DNA of 42,354 bases from Streptomyces sporangiiformans (GCF_005768555.2 NZ_VCHX02000152.1:1-42354), one strand, 5' to 3'; counted from the first letter of the stretch, positions 32,450 through 41,281 are shown. Translations and numbers: made by a program. Notes: generated by a model from the letters alone, not told the origin.

Positions 32450-33253
32450 TCATCCGAAGGTGGCCCGCTCCAGCCAGAACTCCAGCAGCTCCCGCTCTCC
32501 CCGTATCTCCAACTGGCCGCCGTCCAGTGGAAGTCTGCGGTAGAAGCCGAGCAGGACCTCGGTGAGCGGCCCGCGCAGCGCGACGGTCGCTTTCTCGTGG
32601 CCGCGGCGCCAGTCGAGGCCCTTGTCGTCGAGCTCGATGAGCCACTCGGCGTTCAGGCCGGGATCGGCGTCGGTGGCGTGGAGGTGAATGCTGCGGCCCG
32701 ACCCGCGCAGTTCCTGCACGTCCGAGTCCTGGGGCATCGCCTCCTGGACGAACCGGACGATCTGCAGCCACTCGTCGATGGCGTCGGCGGCCAGGTCCGG
32801 CGCGACCTCGTAGCGCGTGCGTGCCGCGATCGCCACGTCCGCCCGGTGGATCACCGTCTCCAGCGTCATGCGCCTCGCCCAGAAACCAGCCGTCCGCTCC
32901 CAGGCCCAGGTCCATGCGCCGGCGTCGGGCCCCGCGGCGCGCAGCGTCCCGGCGACCTGCGTGGCACCTTCCGCAAGCCAGGCGTCGAGCGCGGCCAGAA
33001 CGCCAGGATCTGTGTCCTTCGGCCCCTCGAAGCCGAACGCCTTCGATTCGGGGACCTCCTCCGTCGCTCGTGTCCGCACGATGTGCTCGACCCAGCGGTG
33101 TGCGCGGCCGACGTGCTCGGCGAGTTCCCGCAGTGTCCACTCCGGACAGGTCGGCACGGTCACCGCGAGGTCCGCGCCGGTCAGGTGCTGCCTCAACAGG
33201 TCGGTCTGCGCGACGATTTCGTCGCAGTAGCGCTCATGTCCGAGTTGTGTCAT
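32450..33253 (-). CDS. Maleylpyruvate-isomerase-family mycothiol-dependent enzyme
   Basis: The 267-residue protein has the DinB-like four-helix N-terminus of the MDMPI family ('CPEWTLRELAEHVGRAHRWV', with metal-binding histidines) and 'METVIHRADV'-type residues ('RRMTLETVIHRADVAI') supplying another histidine. Members use mycothiol as cofactor or transfer it to small molecules. The reaction here is unknown. ATG 33253 starts 10 nt after the stop of the thiamine transporter ATPase on the same strand, so it is probably the last gene of that TPP-controlled operon. GTG 33262 is a less likely start. Confidence 0.83.
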   Translation of the reverse strand: MTQLGHERYCDEIVAQTDLLRQHLTGADLAVTVPTCPEWTLRELAEHVGRAHRWVEHIVRTRATEEVPESKAFGFEGPKDTDPGVLAALDAWLAEGATQVAGTLRAAGPDAGAWTWAWERTAGFWARRMTLETVIHRADVAIAARTRYEVAPDLAADAIDEWLQIVRFVQEAMPQDSDVQELRGSGRSIHLHATDADPGLNAEWLIELDDKGLDWRRGHEKATVALRGPLTEVLLGFYRRLPLDGGQLEIRGERELLEFWLERATFG

Positions 33254-33263
33254 GCCCGGCACC

Positions 33264-34295
33264 CTAGGTGGACGGCTCCCTGTCGAGCACGACGATTTCG
33301 GCGGCGTCGAACACCACGGCGACCTCGTCCCCCGGCTCCGGCGCCTCCCTCAGCGCACACGCCGCCTCCAGGCGCGGCGCTTCCTCCGGCTGCAGATGTA
33401 CGGAGACATGGGTGCCCCGGAACGTGCGCGCCGCCACCGTGCAGCGCAGCCCCTCCCCTGCGGGCACGAGCCGTACCCCCGCGGGCCTGATGAGCAGCGT
33501 GCACTCGCCCTGCACAGACCCCGCGGGTGCCGGAACCTTCCCCCACGGTGTGTCCGCGAACTCCCCGCTGACGCTCGCCCCGACCACGTTGTCGAAGCCG
33601 AGGAAGCGCGCCACGAACTCGTCCGCCGGCCGCTGCCACACCTCAAGTGGCGTACCGGACTGGGCGATCCGCCCGTCGCGCATCACCACGACCCGGTCGG
33701 CGAGCGCGAACGCCTCGCCCTGGTCATGGGTGACCGCGAGCACGGTCGTACCCAACTCGTCGAAGAGCTCACGGAGTTCGACGACGAGTCGCTCGCGCAA
33801 GGAGCGGTCGAGCTGGCCGAGCGGTTCATCGAGCATGAGCAGGCGGGGGCGCGGGGCGAGCGCGCGGGCGAGTGCGACGCGCTGCTGCTCGCCTCCGGAG
33901 AGGGAGGCGATCGCCCTGGACGCGGCTCCCGGCAGTCCGACCAGCTCCAGCAACTCCCGTACGCGCGCTTCCTGTTCAGCCTTCGACACGCCGTGCATCC
34001 GCAACCCGAACGCCACGTTGCCGCCCACGTCGCGCTGCGGGAACAGCTGGTGGTCCTGGAACATCAGGCCGACGCCCCTCTTGTGCGCGGGCACCCCGCC
34101 GAGGTCGCGGCCGTCCAGGAACACCCGCCCGGAGTCGAGTGGCTGCAGGCCCGCCACGGCCCGCAGCAGCGTCGACTTGCCGCTGCCGCTGGGCCCGAGC
34201 ACGCACACGATCTCGTGTTCGGCGACGTCGAGGCCGACGGCGTCGAGCGCGGTCCGCGCCCCGAACCGCACGGTGGCCGCATCCAGCTTGAGCAT
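33264..34295 (-). CDS. thiQ: Thiamine-type ABC transporter ATP-binding protein
   Basis: This 343-residue ATPase has Walker A 'GPSGSGKSTLL', Q-loop 'MFQDHQLFPQRDV', signature 'LSGGEQQRVALARAL', Walker B 'LLMLDEPLGQLDRSLRE' and switch 'THDQGEA', all intact. A C-terminal TOBE-like regulatory region extends it beyond short ThiQ proteins, as in related iron and polyamine importers. The ATG at 34295 lies 2 nt after the permease stop. With the riboswitch at the head of the operon, thiamine or a thiamine precursor is the likely cargo. Confidence 0.85.
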   Translation of the reverse strand: MLKLDAATVRFGARTALDAVGLDVAEHEIVCVLGPSGSGKSTLLRAVAGLQPLDSGRVFLDGRDLGGVPAHKRGVGLMFQDHQLFPQRDVGGNVAFGLRMHGVSKAEQEARVRELLELVGLPGAASRAIASLSGGEQQRVALARALAPRPRLLMLDEPLGQLDRSLRERLVVELRELFDELGTTVLAVTHDQGEAFALADRVVVMRDGRIAQSGTPLEVWQRPADEFVARFLGFDNVVGASVSGEFADTPWGKVPAPAGSVQGECTLLIRPAGVRLVPAGEGLRCTVAARTFRGTHVSVHLQPEEAPRLEAACALREAPEPGDEVAVVFDAAEIVVLDREPST

Positions 34296-34297
34296 GC

Positions 34298-36001
34298 TCA
34301 GAACTCCCCCGTCCGGTCGGTACGCACGCGTTCCAGAAGGAGCAACGCCACCGCGCACACCACCATCAAGATCGTTGAAAGGGCCATCGCCTGACCGTAG
34401 TTGAGCTCGCCCGCGCGCCCGAGCAGCCGCGCCACGGCCACCGGCAGGGTCGGGTTGTCGGGCCGTGCGATGAAGACGGTGGCGCCGAACTCGCCGAGCG
34501 ACACGGCGAAGGCGAATCCGGCCGCGATCAGCAGCGCCCGCCGCACCATCGGCAGATCGACCTCGCGCCACACCCGCCACGGTGACGCCCCGAGCACGGC
34601 GGCCGCCTCACGCAGCCGTGCGTCCACCGCCCTGAGGACGGGCAGCATGGTCCGTACGACGAAGGGGACGCCGACCAGCGCCTGGGCGAGCGGCACCAGG
34701 ATCCAGCTGCTTCTGAGGTCCAGCGGCGGCTCGTCGAGCGCGATGAGGAAGCCGAAGCCCACGGTCACGGCGGAGACGCCGAGCGGGAGCATGAGCAGGG
34801 CGTCGAAGCCCCGCAGGAGACGGCCCGCGGGGGTCCTCCCTGCTCGATCGGAGCCGGGAGCCTGGGGGCGCCGGGACAGAGCGGCGGCCGCGAGCCCGCC
34901 GATCAGGAGGGCGAGGGCGGTGGCGGCGAGGGCGTACTCCAGTGAGTTGCCGACGGCCTCGATCGGCGCCACCAGGAAGACGCCGCTGTCGTCACCGGTC
35001 AGCGCCTTGTAGTACCCGAATCCGGGTGCGTCCAGGGAGCGTTGGACCAGCACGGCCAGCGGCAGCACCAGCAGTACGGCGACAGTGCCGAGGACTGCGG
35101 CGAGCAGCGCCCACTGCCCGGCTCCGTGCGGCCGTCGCGCGGTCACGGAGGCGGCCACGAGGCGCAGGGCGGTCTCCCGGCGGCGTACCGTCCACGCGTG
35201 GACGGCGAGAATCGCCCCCACGGCCACGAACTGGATCATGGTGAGCACGGCGGCCGTGGAGAGGTCGAAGATCTCCGAGGTCTGCCGGTAGATCTCGACT
35301 TCGAGGGTGGAGAAGGTCGGTCCGCCGAGGATCTGCACCACGCCGAAGGAGGCGAAGGTGAAGAGGAAGACCATGAGTGCGGCGGCGGCGACCGCGGGGC
35401 CGAGGGCCGGCAGCGTCACCTTGCGCCAGGCCGCGAACCGCGAGGCACCGAGCACGCGCGCGGCCTCCTCCTGGCGGGGGTCGAGCTGGGACCACAGGCC
35501 GCCGACCGTGCGTACGACGACCGCGTAGTTGAAGAAGACGTGCGCGAGCAGGATGGCCCAGACGGTGGTGTCCAGGCGTACGCCCCACAGCTCGTCAAGC
35601 AGTCCACCGCGCCCGACCAGTGCCAGGAAGGCGGTCCCGACGACGACCGTCGGGAGCACGAACGGGACGGTGACGACGGCCCGCAGCACCTGCTTGCCGG
35701 GGAAGTCGAAGCGCGCGAAGACGTACGCGCCGGGGAGCGCGATCAGCAGCGTGAGCGCGGTCGAGGCGAGCGCCTGCCAGGTCGTGAACCACAGGACGTG
35801 CCGGATGTCGGGCTGGGCGAGCACCTCGCCGATCCGCCCGAACTGCCAGGCGCCTTCGACCTTGAGACCGCGGGCCACGATCGCGGTGACGGGGTAGGCG
35901 AAGAAGACCGCGAAGAACGCGACGGGCACGACCATGAGCCCGAGCCGCGCCGCGCTCCCCGCACGGTCGCGTGGCTTTACTTCAGTACGAGCGAGGTCCA
36001 T
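34298..36001 (-). CDS. thiP: Thiamine-type ABC transporter permease, double-domain
   Basis: The 567-residue protein is a duplicated permease with about twelve membrane helices. It carries two coupling loops, 'EEAARVLGASRFAAWRKVTLP' (split around VLGAS) and 'REAAAVLGASPWRVWREVDLP' (likewise), one in each half. This fused layout is typical of ThiP and ferric-ion permeases. ATG 36001 overlaps the binding-protein gene by 25 nt; GTG 36013 is an alternative start. It forms the whole channel by itself and works with the adjacent ATPase and binding protein. Annotation as thiamine-specific rests on the riboswitch. Confidence 0.87.
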   Translation of the reverse strand: MDLARTEVKPRDRAGSAARLGLMVVPVAFFAVFFAYPVTAIVARGLKVEGAWQFGRIGEVLAQPDIRHVLWFTTWQALASTALTLLIALPGAYVFARFDFPGKQVLRAVVTVPFVLPTVVVGTAFLALVGRGGLLDELWGVRLDTTVWAILLAHVFFNYAVVVRTVGGLWSQLDPRQEEAARVLGASRFAAWRKVTLPALGPAVAAAALMVFLFTFASFGVVQILGGPTFSTLEVEIYRQTSEIFDLSTAAVLTMIQFVAVGAILAVHAWTVRRRETALRLVAASVTARRPHGAGQWALLAAVLGTVAVLLVLPLAVLVQRSLDAPGFGYYKALTGDDSGVFLVAPIEAVGNSLEYALAATALALLIGGLAAAALSRRPQAPGSDRAGRTPAGRLLRGFDALLMLPLGVSAVTVGFGFLIALDEPPLDLRSSWILVPLAQALVGVPFVVRTMLPVLRAVDARLREAAAVLGASPWRVWREVDLPMVRRALLIAAGFAFAVSLGEFGATVFIARPDNPTLPVAVARLLGRAGELNYGQAMALSTILMVVCAVALLLLERVRTDRTGEF

Positions 36002-37062
36002 GACTTGACCCACTCGTCACGGTTGTCGGCGATCTTGGCCGGGTCCATGGTCTCGGGGTCCTCGGCCTGGGGGCCGAACTTCACGAACTCCTCGGGCACC
36101 TGGGCGGCCTCGCGGACCGGGTACACGAACATGTTGAGCGGCATGTCGTCCTGGAACTTCTTGGAGACCAGGAAGTCGATGAGCGCCTTGCCACCCTTCG
36201 CGTTCTTGGCGTTGCTCAGCAGCCCCGCGTACTCGACCTGCCGGAAGCAGGTGCCGGTCGCGACGCCCGTGGGCGCGGTCTTCGGCTTCGGGTCGGCGAA
36301 GACGACCTCGGCGGGCGGGGACGAGGCGTAGGAGACGGCCAGCGGCCGGTCGCCGCCCGCCTTCTTGCCGCCGGCCGATCCGGAGAACTCCTCGTTGTAG
36401 GCCTGCTCCCAGCCGTCGACGACCTTCACACCGTTGGCCTTGAGCTTCTTCCAGTAGTCCGGCCAGCCGTCGTCGCCGTACTTCGCGGCGGTTCCGAGCA
36501 GGAAGCCGAGGCCGGGCGAGGAGGTGGCGGCGTTCTCGGTGACGAGGAGGTTCTTGTAGGCGGGCTTGAGCAGATCGTCGAAGGACTGCGGCGGCGTCAG
36601 CTTGTGCTTGCTGAAGTAGGACTTGTCGTAGTTGACGCAGATGTCACCGGTGTCGATGGGCGTGACCCGGTGCTTGTCCTGGTCGACCCGGTACTCCGGC
36701 AGGATCAGGTCGGCGCCCTTGGCCTCGTACGACTGGAACAGCCCGTTGTCGAGCGCCCTGGACAGCAGGGTGTTGTCGACGCCGAAGAAGACATCGCCCT
36801 GCGGGTTGTCCTTGGTGAGGATCGCCTTGTTCACGGCCTGCCCGGCGTCGCCGTCCTTGAGGACCTTCACCTTGTATCCGGACTGCTTCTCGAAGTCCTT
36901 GATCACGCTCTTGGACGCGGCGAAGGAGTCATGGCTGACGAGGGTCACGGTCTTGGAGTCGGCGCTCGCGTCGCCGGAGCCGGACTCGGACGACCCGCAG
37001 GCGGACAACGTGACGAGGCCCAGGCCGACGGCCGCGGCCGTGATCTTCTTGGTGGTGCTCAC
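35977..37062 (-). CDS. thiB: Thiamine-type ABC transporter substrate-binding lipoprotein
   Basis: The 361-residue protein has a lipoprotein signal ('AAAVGLGLVTLSAC', lipobox L-S-A-C), then a charge-rich spacer and a periplasmic-binding-protein fold. 'VTLVSHDSFAASKSVI' and 'GDVFFGVDNTLLSRALDNGL' are typical of TbpA/ThiB thiamine-binding proteins. The GTG start at 37062 has AGGAGG 7 nt upstream. It is the first gene of the operon behind a TPP riboswitch and hairpin, which strongly supports thiamine (or its phosphates) as ligand. Its 3' end overlaps the permease gene, so the two are translationally linked. Confidence 0.9.
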   Translation of the reverse strand: MSTTKKITAAAVGLGLVTLSACGSSESGSGDASADSKTVTLVSHDSFAASKSVIKDFEKQSGYKVKVLKDGDAGQAVNKAILTKDNPQGDVFFGVDNTLLSRALDNGLFQSYEAKGADLILPEYRVDQDKHRVTPIDTGDICVNYDKSYFSKHKLTPPQSFDDLLKPAYKNLLVTENAATSSPGLGFLLGTAAKYGDDGWPDYWKKLKANGVKVVDGWEQAYNEEFSGSAGGKKAGGDRPLAVSYASSPPAEVVFADPKPKTAPTGVATGTCFRQVEYAGLLSNAKNAKGGKALIDFLVSKKFQDDMPLNMFVYPVREAAQVPEEFVKFGPQAEDPETMDPAKIADNRDEWVKSWTSLVLK

Positions 37063-37097
37063 TGAATTCCTCCTGGGGTGACCAGGAAGAGACGCGG

Positions 37098-37134
37098 CCC
37101 TGCCCGGGAACCCTTGAGAAGTTCCCGGGCAGGG
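37098..37134 (-). terminator. Strong hairpin downstream of the TPP riboswitch
   Basis: CCCTGCCCGGGAAC (37098–37111) pairs perfectly with GTTCCCGGGCAGGG (37121–37134) over 14 bp with a 9-nt loop. It lies between the riboswitch and the binding-protein SD site, where it can terminate transcription when TPP is bound. No T-run follows. Confidence 0.8.
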
Positions 37135-37149
37135 TGCAACAGCTTGAGT

Positions 37150-37245
37150 GATGACCGAACTTCCTACCCAGAATGACCTGGGCAAGGTTCAGAGGGTCTG
37201 CGGTCAGCTACCGCACTCTCAGCGCTGTGGCGCTCCCCTGTCGGA
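37150..37245 (-). ncRNA. TPP riboswitch (THI element)
   Basis: On the minus strand the leader contains the conserved THI box elements in order: GGGGAGC (near 37237), GCTGAGAG (37216–37223), a 6-bp variable hairpin (TGCGGT…ACCGCA), ACCCTCTGAACC (about 37186–37197) and GTAGGAA (37161–37167). P4/P5 pairing CCAG…CTGG is also visible. It should bind thiamine pyrophosphate and repress the transporter operon when TPP is abundant. The exact ends are approximate. Confidence 0.93.
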
Positions 37246-37326
37246 ATATGAAGGTGTACGTACAGGGCTCAGACTACAGCGCCGCACCTCTCGGCCACCG
37301 AGGGGTGGTCGCTGTGGGCGCCGGCG

Positions 37327-38433
37327 CTACCGCTCGGTGGCCGCGAGCTGCCCGCATGCCCCGTCGATCTCCTGGCCACGGGTGTCCCGGACGGTGACCG
37401 GCACGCCGTGCGCCGCGATCGCCTCGACGAAGGCCTTCTCGTCCTCGGGCCGGGAGGCGGTCCACTTCGAGCCGGGCGTCGGGTTCAGCGGAATCAGGTT
37501 GACGTGCACCGGCTTGCCCTTCAGCAGCCGCCCGAGGCGGTCGCCGCGCCACGCCTGGTCGTTGATGTCCCGGATCAGCGCGTACTCGATGGACAGCCGG
37601 CGCCCCGACCTGGCCGCGTACTCCCACCCGGCGTCGAGGACCTCGCGCACCTTCCACCGTGTGTTGACGGGGACGAGGGTGTCGCGCAGTTCATCGTCCG
37701 GCGCGTGCAGCGAGATGGCGAGCCTGCATTTGAAGCCCTCGTCGGCGAACCGGTGGATGGCCGGGACCAGCCCGACGGTCGACACGGTGATGCCCCGCTG
37801 GGACAGACCTAGGCCGTCCGGCTCGGGGTCGGTGAGCGCGCGTATCGCTCCGACCACGCGCTTGTAGTTGGCGAGCGGCTCGCCCATGCCCATGAACACG
37901 ATGTTGCTGAGCCGCGCGGGACCACCGGGAATCTCGCCGTCGCGCAGCGCCCGCATGCCGTCGACGATCTGGTGCACGATCTCGGCGGTCGACAGATTCC
38001 GGTCGAGACCGGCCTGTCCGGTGGCGCAGAAGGGGCAGTTCATCCCACACCCCGCCTGCGAGCTGATGCACATCGTCACCCGGTCCGGGTAGCGCATCAA
38101 CACGGACTCGACGAGCGTCCCGTCGAACAGCCGCCACAGCGTCTTGCGCGTCGTGTCCTGGTCGGTGGACAGATGCCGCACGACCGTCATCAGCTCGGGA
38201 AGCAGCGCCTCCTGGAGCTTGGCACGCGAACCGGCGGGGATGTCGGTCCACTGCTCCGGCTCGTGAGCGAACCGCGCGAAATAGTGCTGCGACAACTGCT
38301 TCGCACGAAACGGCTTCTCCCCGATCGCGGCAACGGCTTCCTTGCGCTCAGCGGGCGAGAGGTCGGCAAGGTGGCGCGGCGGCTTCTTGGCTCCGCGGGG
38401 GGCGACGAATGTGAGTTCTCCGGGCTTAGGCAT
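37327..38433 (-). CDS. rlmN: 23S rRNA (and tRNA) adenine-C2 methyltransferase RlmN
   Basis: This 368-residue radical-SAM enzyme has the cluster motif C-G-M-N-C-P-F-C ('GCGMNCPFCATGQAGLDRN' region), 'FMGMGEPLANY', 'STVGLVPAIHRFADE' and the C-terminal 'GACGQLA' cysteine that forms the protein–RNA intermediate. It methylates A2503 of 23S rRNA and A37 in some tRNAs. ATG 38433 has no clear SD site. It is downstream of cdsA by 100 nt on the same strand, and the thiamine operon's riboswitch lies just beyond its stop. Confidence 0.95.
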   Translation of the reverse strand: MPKPGELTFVAPRGAKKPPRHLADLSPAERKEAVAAIGEKPFRAKQLSQHYFARFAHEPEQWTDIPAGSRAKLQEALLPELMTVVRHLSTDQDTTRKTLWRLFDGTLVESVLMRYPDRVTMCISSQAGCGMNCPFCATGQAGLDRNLSTAEIVHQIVDGMRALRDGEIPGGPARLSNIVFMGMGEPLANYKRVVGAIRALTDPEPDGLGLSQRGITVSTVGLVPAIHRFADEGFKCRLAISLHAPDDELRDTLVPVNTRWKVREVLDAGWEYAARSGRRLSIEYALIRDINDQAWRGDRLGRLLKGKPVHVNLIPLNPTPGSKWTASRPEDEKAFVEAIAAHGVPVTVRDTRGQEIDGACGQLAATER

Positions 38434-38533
38434 GGCCGTACCAGTGTGGCAGACATACGAAGAGGGACTCGCCACCTGTGGACAACGAGCCCCTCACGTA
38501 CAAACCTGCAGGTCAGCCGCTCGACGGGCAAGG

Positions 38534-39670
38534 TCACCCGGAGCCGACGAAGATCACCAGCAGCAGCCAGACCACGGGGGCCGTGGGCAGGAGCGAGTCC
38601 AGGCGGTCCATGATTCCGCCGTGTCCCGGCAGCAGCGTCCCCATGTCCTTGATGCCCAGGTCACGCTTGATCATGGACTCGCCGAGGTCGCCGAGGGTGG
38701 CGCTGACGGCGACCGCGAGCCCGAGGAGCACGCCCTGCCACCAGCTGCCGTCGTCGATCAGGAACTGCATGCACAGGGCGCCCGCCACCATGGCGAAGGC
38801 GACCGCACCGAGCAGGCCCTCGCGGGTCTTGCCGGGGCTGATGCGCGGGGCGAGCTTGTGCCGGCCGAAGCGCCAGCCGACGGCGTACGCGCCCGTGTCG
38901 CTCACCACGGCGAGCAGCAGGAAGGTGAGGACCCGCCACGCGCCGTCGTCCGCGGCGAGCATCAATGCCACGAACGTGGCGAGGAACGGGATGTAGAAGG
39001 CCGCGAACAGGCCCGCCGTGACGTCCTTGAGGTAGCCCTCGGGCGGTTCCGTCATCCGCCAGACCAGGACCGCGAGGGCCGTGAGCGCCATCGCCACCCA
39101 GGCGCCCTCGGCACCCCGGACGTATCCGGCGACCACCATCGCCGCACCGCCGACCGCGAGCGGCACGAGGGGTGCCTTGATGTTTTTGCGTTCGTCGAGC
39201 CGCGAGGTGAGCTCCCACAGGCCCACCACGACGGCGACCGCTATGACGCCGATGAAGACGGCCTTGACGACGAACAACGACGCGATGATCACCGCACCGA
39301 GCGCGACGCCCACCCCTATGGCGGCACCCAGGTCGCGGCCCGCGCTCTTCTTCTGCGGTGCGGGCGCTGGCTGTGGGGCGCTGGGCATGGGCTCCTGCGG
39401 CTTCTGCTGATGCCACGACGGAGCCGGGTGCTGCGGCGTCGACGGCGTCTCGTCGCGGAACGGGGGGCCACCCGTCAAAGCGGCCCCCCGGTCGTCATCC
39501 TGGTCTCCGCCATGCGCGGGTACGTCGGGCACGATGGGCATGGGGCGAGTCTGTTGGGCGTCCTGCGCATCGTATGCGGGACCCGCCGGAGCCGCCTCCT
39601 GGACGGGCCCCTGGTCGGACGGCCCCCAGTACCCGGCTTGTGGCGGCGCTCCCCAGGAAGAGTCGTTCAT
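38534..39670 (-). CDS. cdsA: Phosphatidate cytidylyltransferase
   Basis: The 378-residue membrane enzyme makes CDP-diacylglycerol from phosphatidate and CTP, the branch point to all phospholipids. The family signature 'GDLGESMIKRDLGIKDMG' followed by 'LLPGHGGIMDRLDSLL' is intact near the C-terminus, with about eight membrane helices before it. An N-terminal extension of about 115 residues, rich in Pro, Gln and Ala, precedes the first helix; this is common in actinobacterial CdsA. The ATG overlaps the frr stop by one base, so translation is coupled. Confidence 0.95.
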   Translation of the reverse strand: MNDSSWGAPPQAGYWGPSDQGPVQEAAPAGPAYDAQDAQQTRPMPIVPDVPAHGGDQDDDRGAALTGGPPFRDETPSTPQHPAPSWHQQKPQEPMPSAPQPAPAPQKKSAGRDLGAAIGVGVALGAVIIASLFVVKAVFIGVIAVAVVVGLWELTSRLDERKNIKAPLVPLAVGGAAMVVAGYVRGAEGAWVAMALTALAVLVWRMTEPPEGYLKDVTAGLFAAFYIPFLATFVALMLAADDGAWRVLTFLLLAVVSDTGAYAVGWRFGRHKLAPRISPGKTREGLLGAVAFAMVAGALCMQFLIDDGSWWQGVLLGLAVAVSATLGDLGESMIKRDLGIKDMGTLLPGHGGIMDRLDSLLPTAPVVWLLLVIFVGSG

Positions 39671-40230
39671 CAGACCTCGAGCAGCTCTGCTTCCTTGTGC
39701 TTGAGCAGCTCGTCCACCTGAGCGACGTACTTCGCGGTGGTGTCGTCGAGCTCCTTCTCCGCACGGCGGCCCTCGTCCTCGCCGACCTCGCCGTCCTTGA
39801 TCAGCTTGTCGATGGCGTCCTTGGCCTTGCGGCGGACGGAGCGGATCGAGACCTTGGCGTCCTCTGCCTTGGTCTTGGCCACCTTGATGTACTCCCTGCG
39901 GCGCTCCTCGGTGAGCTCGGGGAACACCACCCGGATGATGTTGCCGTCGTTGCTCGGATTGACGCCCAGGTCGGAGTCGCGGATCGCCTGCTCGATGTTG
40001 CGCAGCGCGCTCTTGTCGAACGGGGTCACCACGGCCATGCGCGGCTCCGGCACCGAGAACGAGGCCAGCTGGTTGATCGGGGTCAGCGCACCGTAGTAGT
40101 CGGCCACGATCTTGTTGAACATCGCCGGGTGCGCACGACCGGTGCGAATCGCGGCGAAGTCCTCCTTGGCGACCACGACGGCCTTCTCCATCTTCTCCTC
40201 GGCTTCGAGGAGGGTCTCTTCGATCACCAC
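39670..40230 (-). CDS. frr: Ribosome recycling factor
   Basis: The 186-residue protein has the standard RRF length and features: 'EDFAAIRTGRAHPAMFNKI', 'VTPFDKSALRNIEQAI', 'GVNPSNDGNIIRVVFPELTE' (split around DGN) and 'EERRREYIKVAK'. It dissociates the post-termination ribosome together with EF-G. The GTG start at 40230 has GGAGC upstream. It sits between pyrH and cdsA in the conserved order; the 152-nt gap from pyrH holds no evident gene. Confidence 0.97.
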   Translation of the reverse strand: MVIEETLLEAEEKMEKAVVVAKEDFAAIRTGRAHPAMFNKIVADYYGALTPINQLASFSVPEPRMAVVTPFDKSALRNIEQAIRDSDLGVNPSNDGNIIRVVFPELTEERRREYIKVAKTKAEDAKVSIRSVRRKAKDAIDKLIKDGEVGEDEGRRAEKELDDTTAKYVAQVDELLKHKEAELLEV

Positions 40231-40382
40231 TTGCTCCTGCGTGTCTTGAGTAGGCCCGGCAGCTGTTCCTGTTCGGGTCGGCGGCCGGCTGCGTCGCGTC
40301 TTATTCCTGCACGGTTCCCGACCCGCAGGACATTGTCCATCCCCCGGTCAGGGTCCGTCCCCCGCGCAGGGAAGGTCCCCGG

Positions 40383-41153
40383 TCAGGCCCGGCTGCCTTG
40401 ATCCCCCACGAGAGTGCCGATCTTCTCACCCTTGACGGCCCGTGCGATATTGCCCTCCGCCAGAAGCTCGAAGACCAGGATGGGCAGCTTGTTGTCCCGG
40501 CAGAGCGTGATGGCGGTCATGTCGGCGACCTTCAGGTCGCGCGTGATGACCTCGCCGTAGCTGAGCGAGTCGAACTTGACGGCCTCGGAGTTGGTCTTGG
40601 GGTCGGAGTCGTAGACCCCGTCCACTCCGTTCTTGCCCATGAGCAGCGCCTCGGCGTCGATCTCCAGGGCGCGCTGGGCGGCGGTGGTGTCGGTGGAGAA
40701 GTACGGCATGCCCATACCGGCGCCGAAGATGACCACACGGCCCTTTTCCAGGTGGCGTACCGCGCGCAGCGGGATGTACGGCTCGGCGACCTGTCCCATG
40801 GTGATGGCGGTCTGCACGCGCGAGTCGATGCCCTCCTTCTCCAGGAAGTCCTGGAGGGCGAGGCAGTTCATGACCGTGCCGAGCATGCCCATGTAGTCGG
40901 AGCGGGCCCGATCCATGCCGCGCTGCTGCAGTTCGGCACCCCGGAAGAAGTTGCCGCCGCCGATGACAACGGCGATCTGGGCACCACCGCGGACCACCGC
41001 GGCGATCTCACGGGCGATGGCGTGCACCACGTCGGGGTCGACGCCCAGTCCCCCGCCACCGGCGAACGCCTCACCGGAAAGCTTCAGCAGAAAGCGCCCC
41101 GCGCCTTTGCCGTGATCGCTCTTTTCGTCCTTGTCGGCCTTGGTGGTGGTCAT
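40383..41153 (-). CDS. pyrH: Uridylate kinase
   Basis: The 256-residue amino-acid-kinase-fold enzyme converts UMP to UDP. Visible motifs are 'LLKLSGEAFAGGGGLGVD' near the N-terminus, 'VIGGGNFFRGAELQQRGMDR', and 'GKNGVDGVYDSDPKTN' in the ATP-binding part. A short charged N-terminal tail ('TTTKADKDEKSDHGKG') is extra. ATG 41153 has GAGGCGGG upstream. It follows tsf after a 189-nt gap containing a long stem-loop and a perfect palindrome, so it may have its own promoter or an attenuated one. Confidence 0.97.
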   Translation of the reverse strand: MTTTKADKDEKSDHGKGAGRFLLKLSGEAFAGGGGLGVDPDVVHAIAREIAAVVRGGAQIAVVIGGGNFFRGAELQQRGMDRARSDYMGMLGTVMNCLALQDFLEKEGIDSRVQTAITMGQVAEPYIPLRAVRHLEKGRVVIFGAGMGMPYFSTDTTAAQRALEIDAEALLMGKNGVDGVYDSDPKTNSEAVKFDSLSYGEVITRDLKVADMTAITLCRDNKLPILVFELLAEGNIARAVKGEKIGTLVGDQGSRA

Positions 41154-41187
41154 GGAGATCCCGCCTCTTTACCTGTCGCACATACGA

Positions 41188-41242
41188 AGGAGGCCATTGC
41201 CGGTGGGGTTTTGTTGCATCCCATGCGCGGCAATGGCCTCCT
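41188..41242 (-). terminator. 15-bp stem-loop between tsf and pyrH
   Basis: AGGAGGCCATTGCCG (41188–41202) pairs perfectly with CGGCAATGGCCTCCT (41228–41242) across a 25-nt loop. It lies 35 nt before the pyrH start. It may be a partial terminator, a processing site or an attenuator; on the transcript one arm contains an AGGAGG sequence that would be hidden in the stem. Confidence 0.7.
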
Positions 41243-41263
41243 CGTCAGATCTGCTGTCGTCCG

Positions 41264-41281
41264 TCACACGCGCGCGTGTGA
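41264..41281. promoter_or_regulatory. Perfect 18-bp palindrome between tsf and pyrH
   Basis: TCACACGCGCGCGTGTGA is fully self-complementary. It lies between the tsf stop and the pyrH stem-loop, in a region where a pyrH promoter could be. It may be an operator; without a loop it is a poor RNA hairpin. No factor is known to me. Confidence 0.45.
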
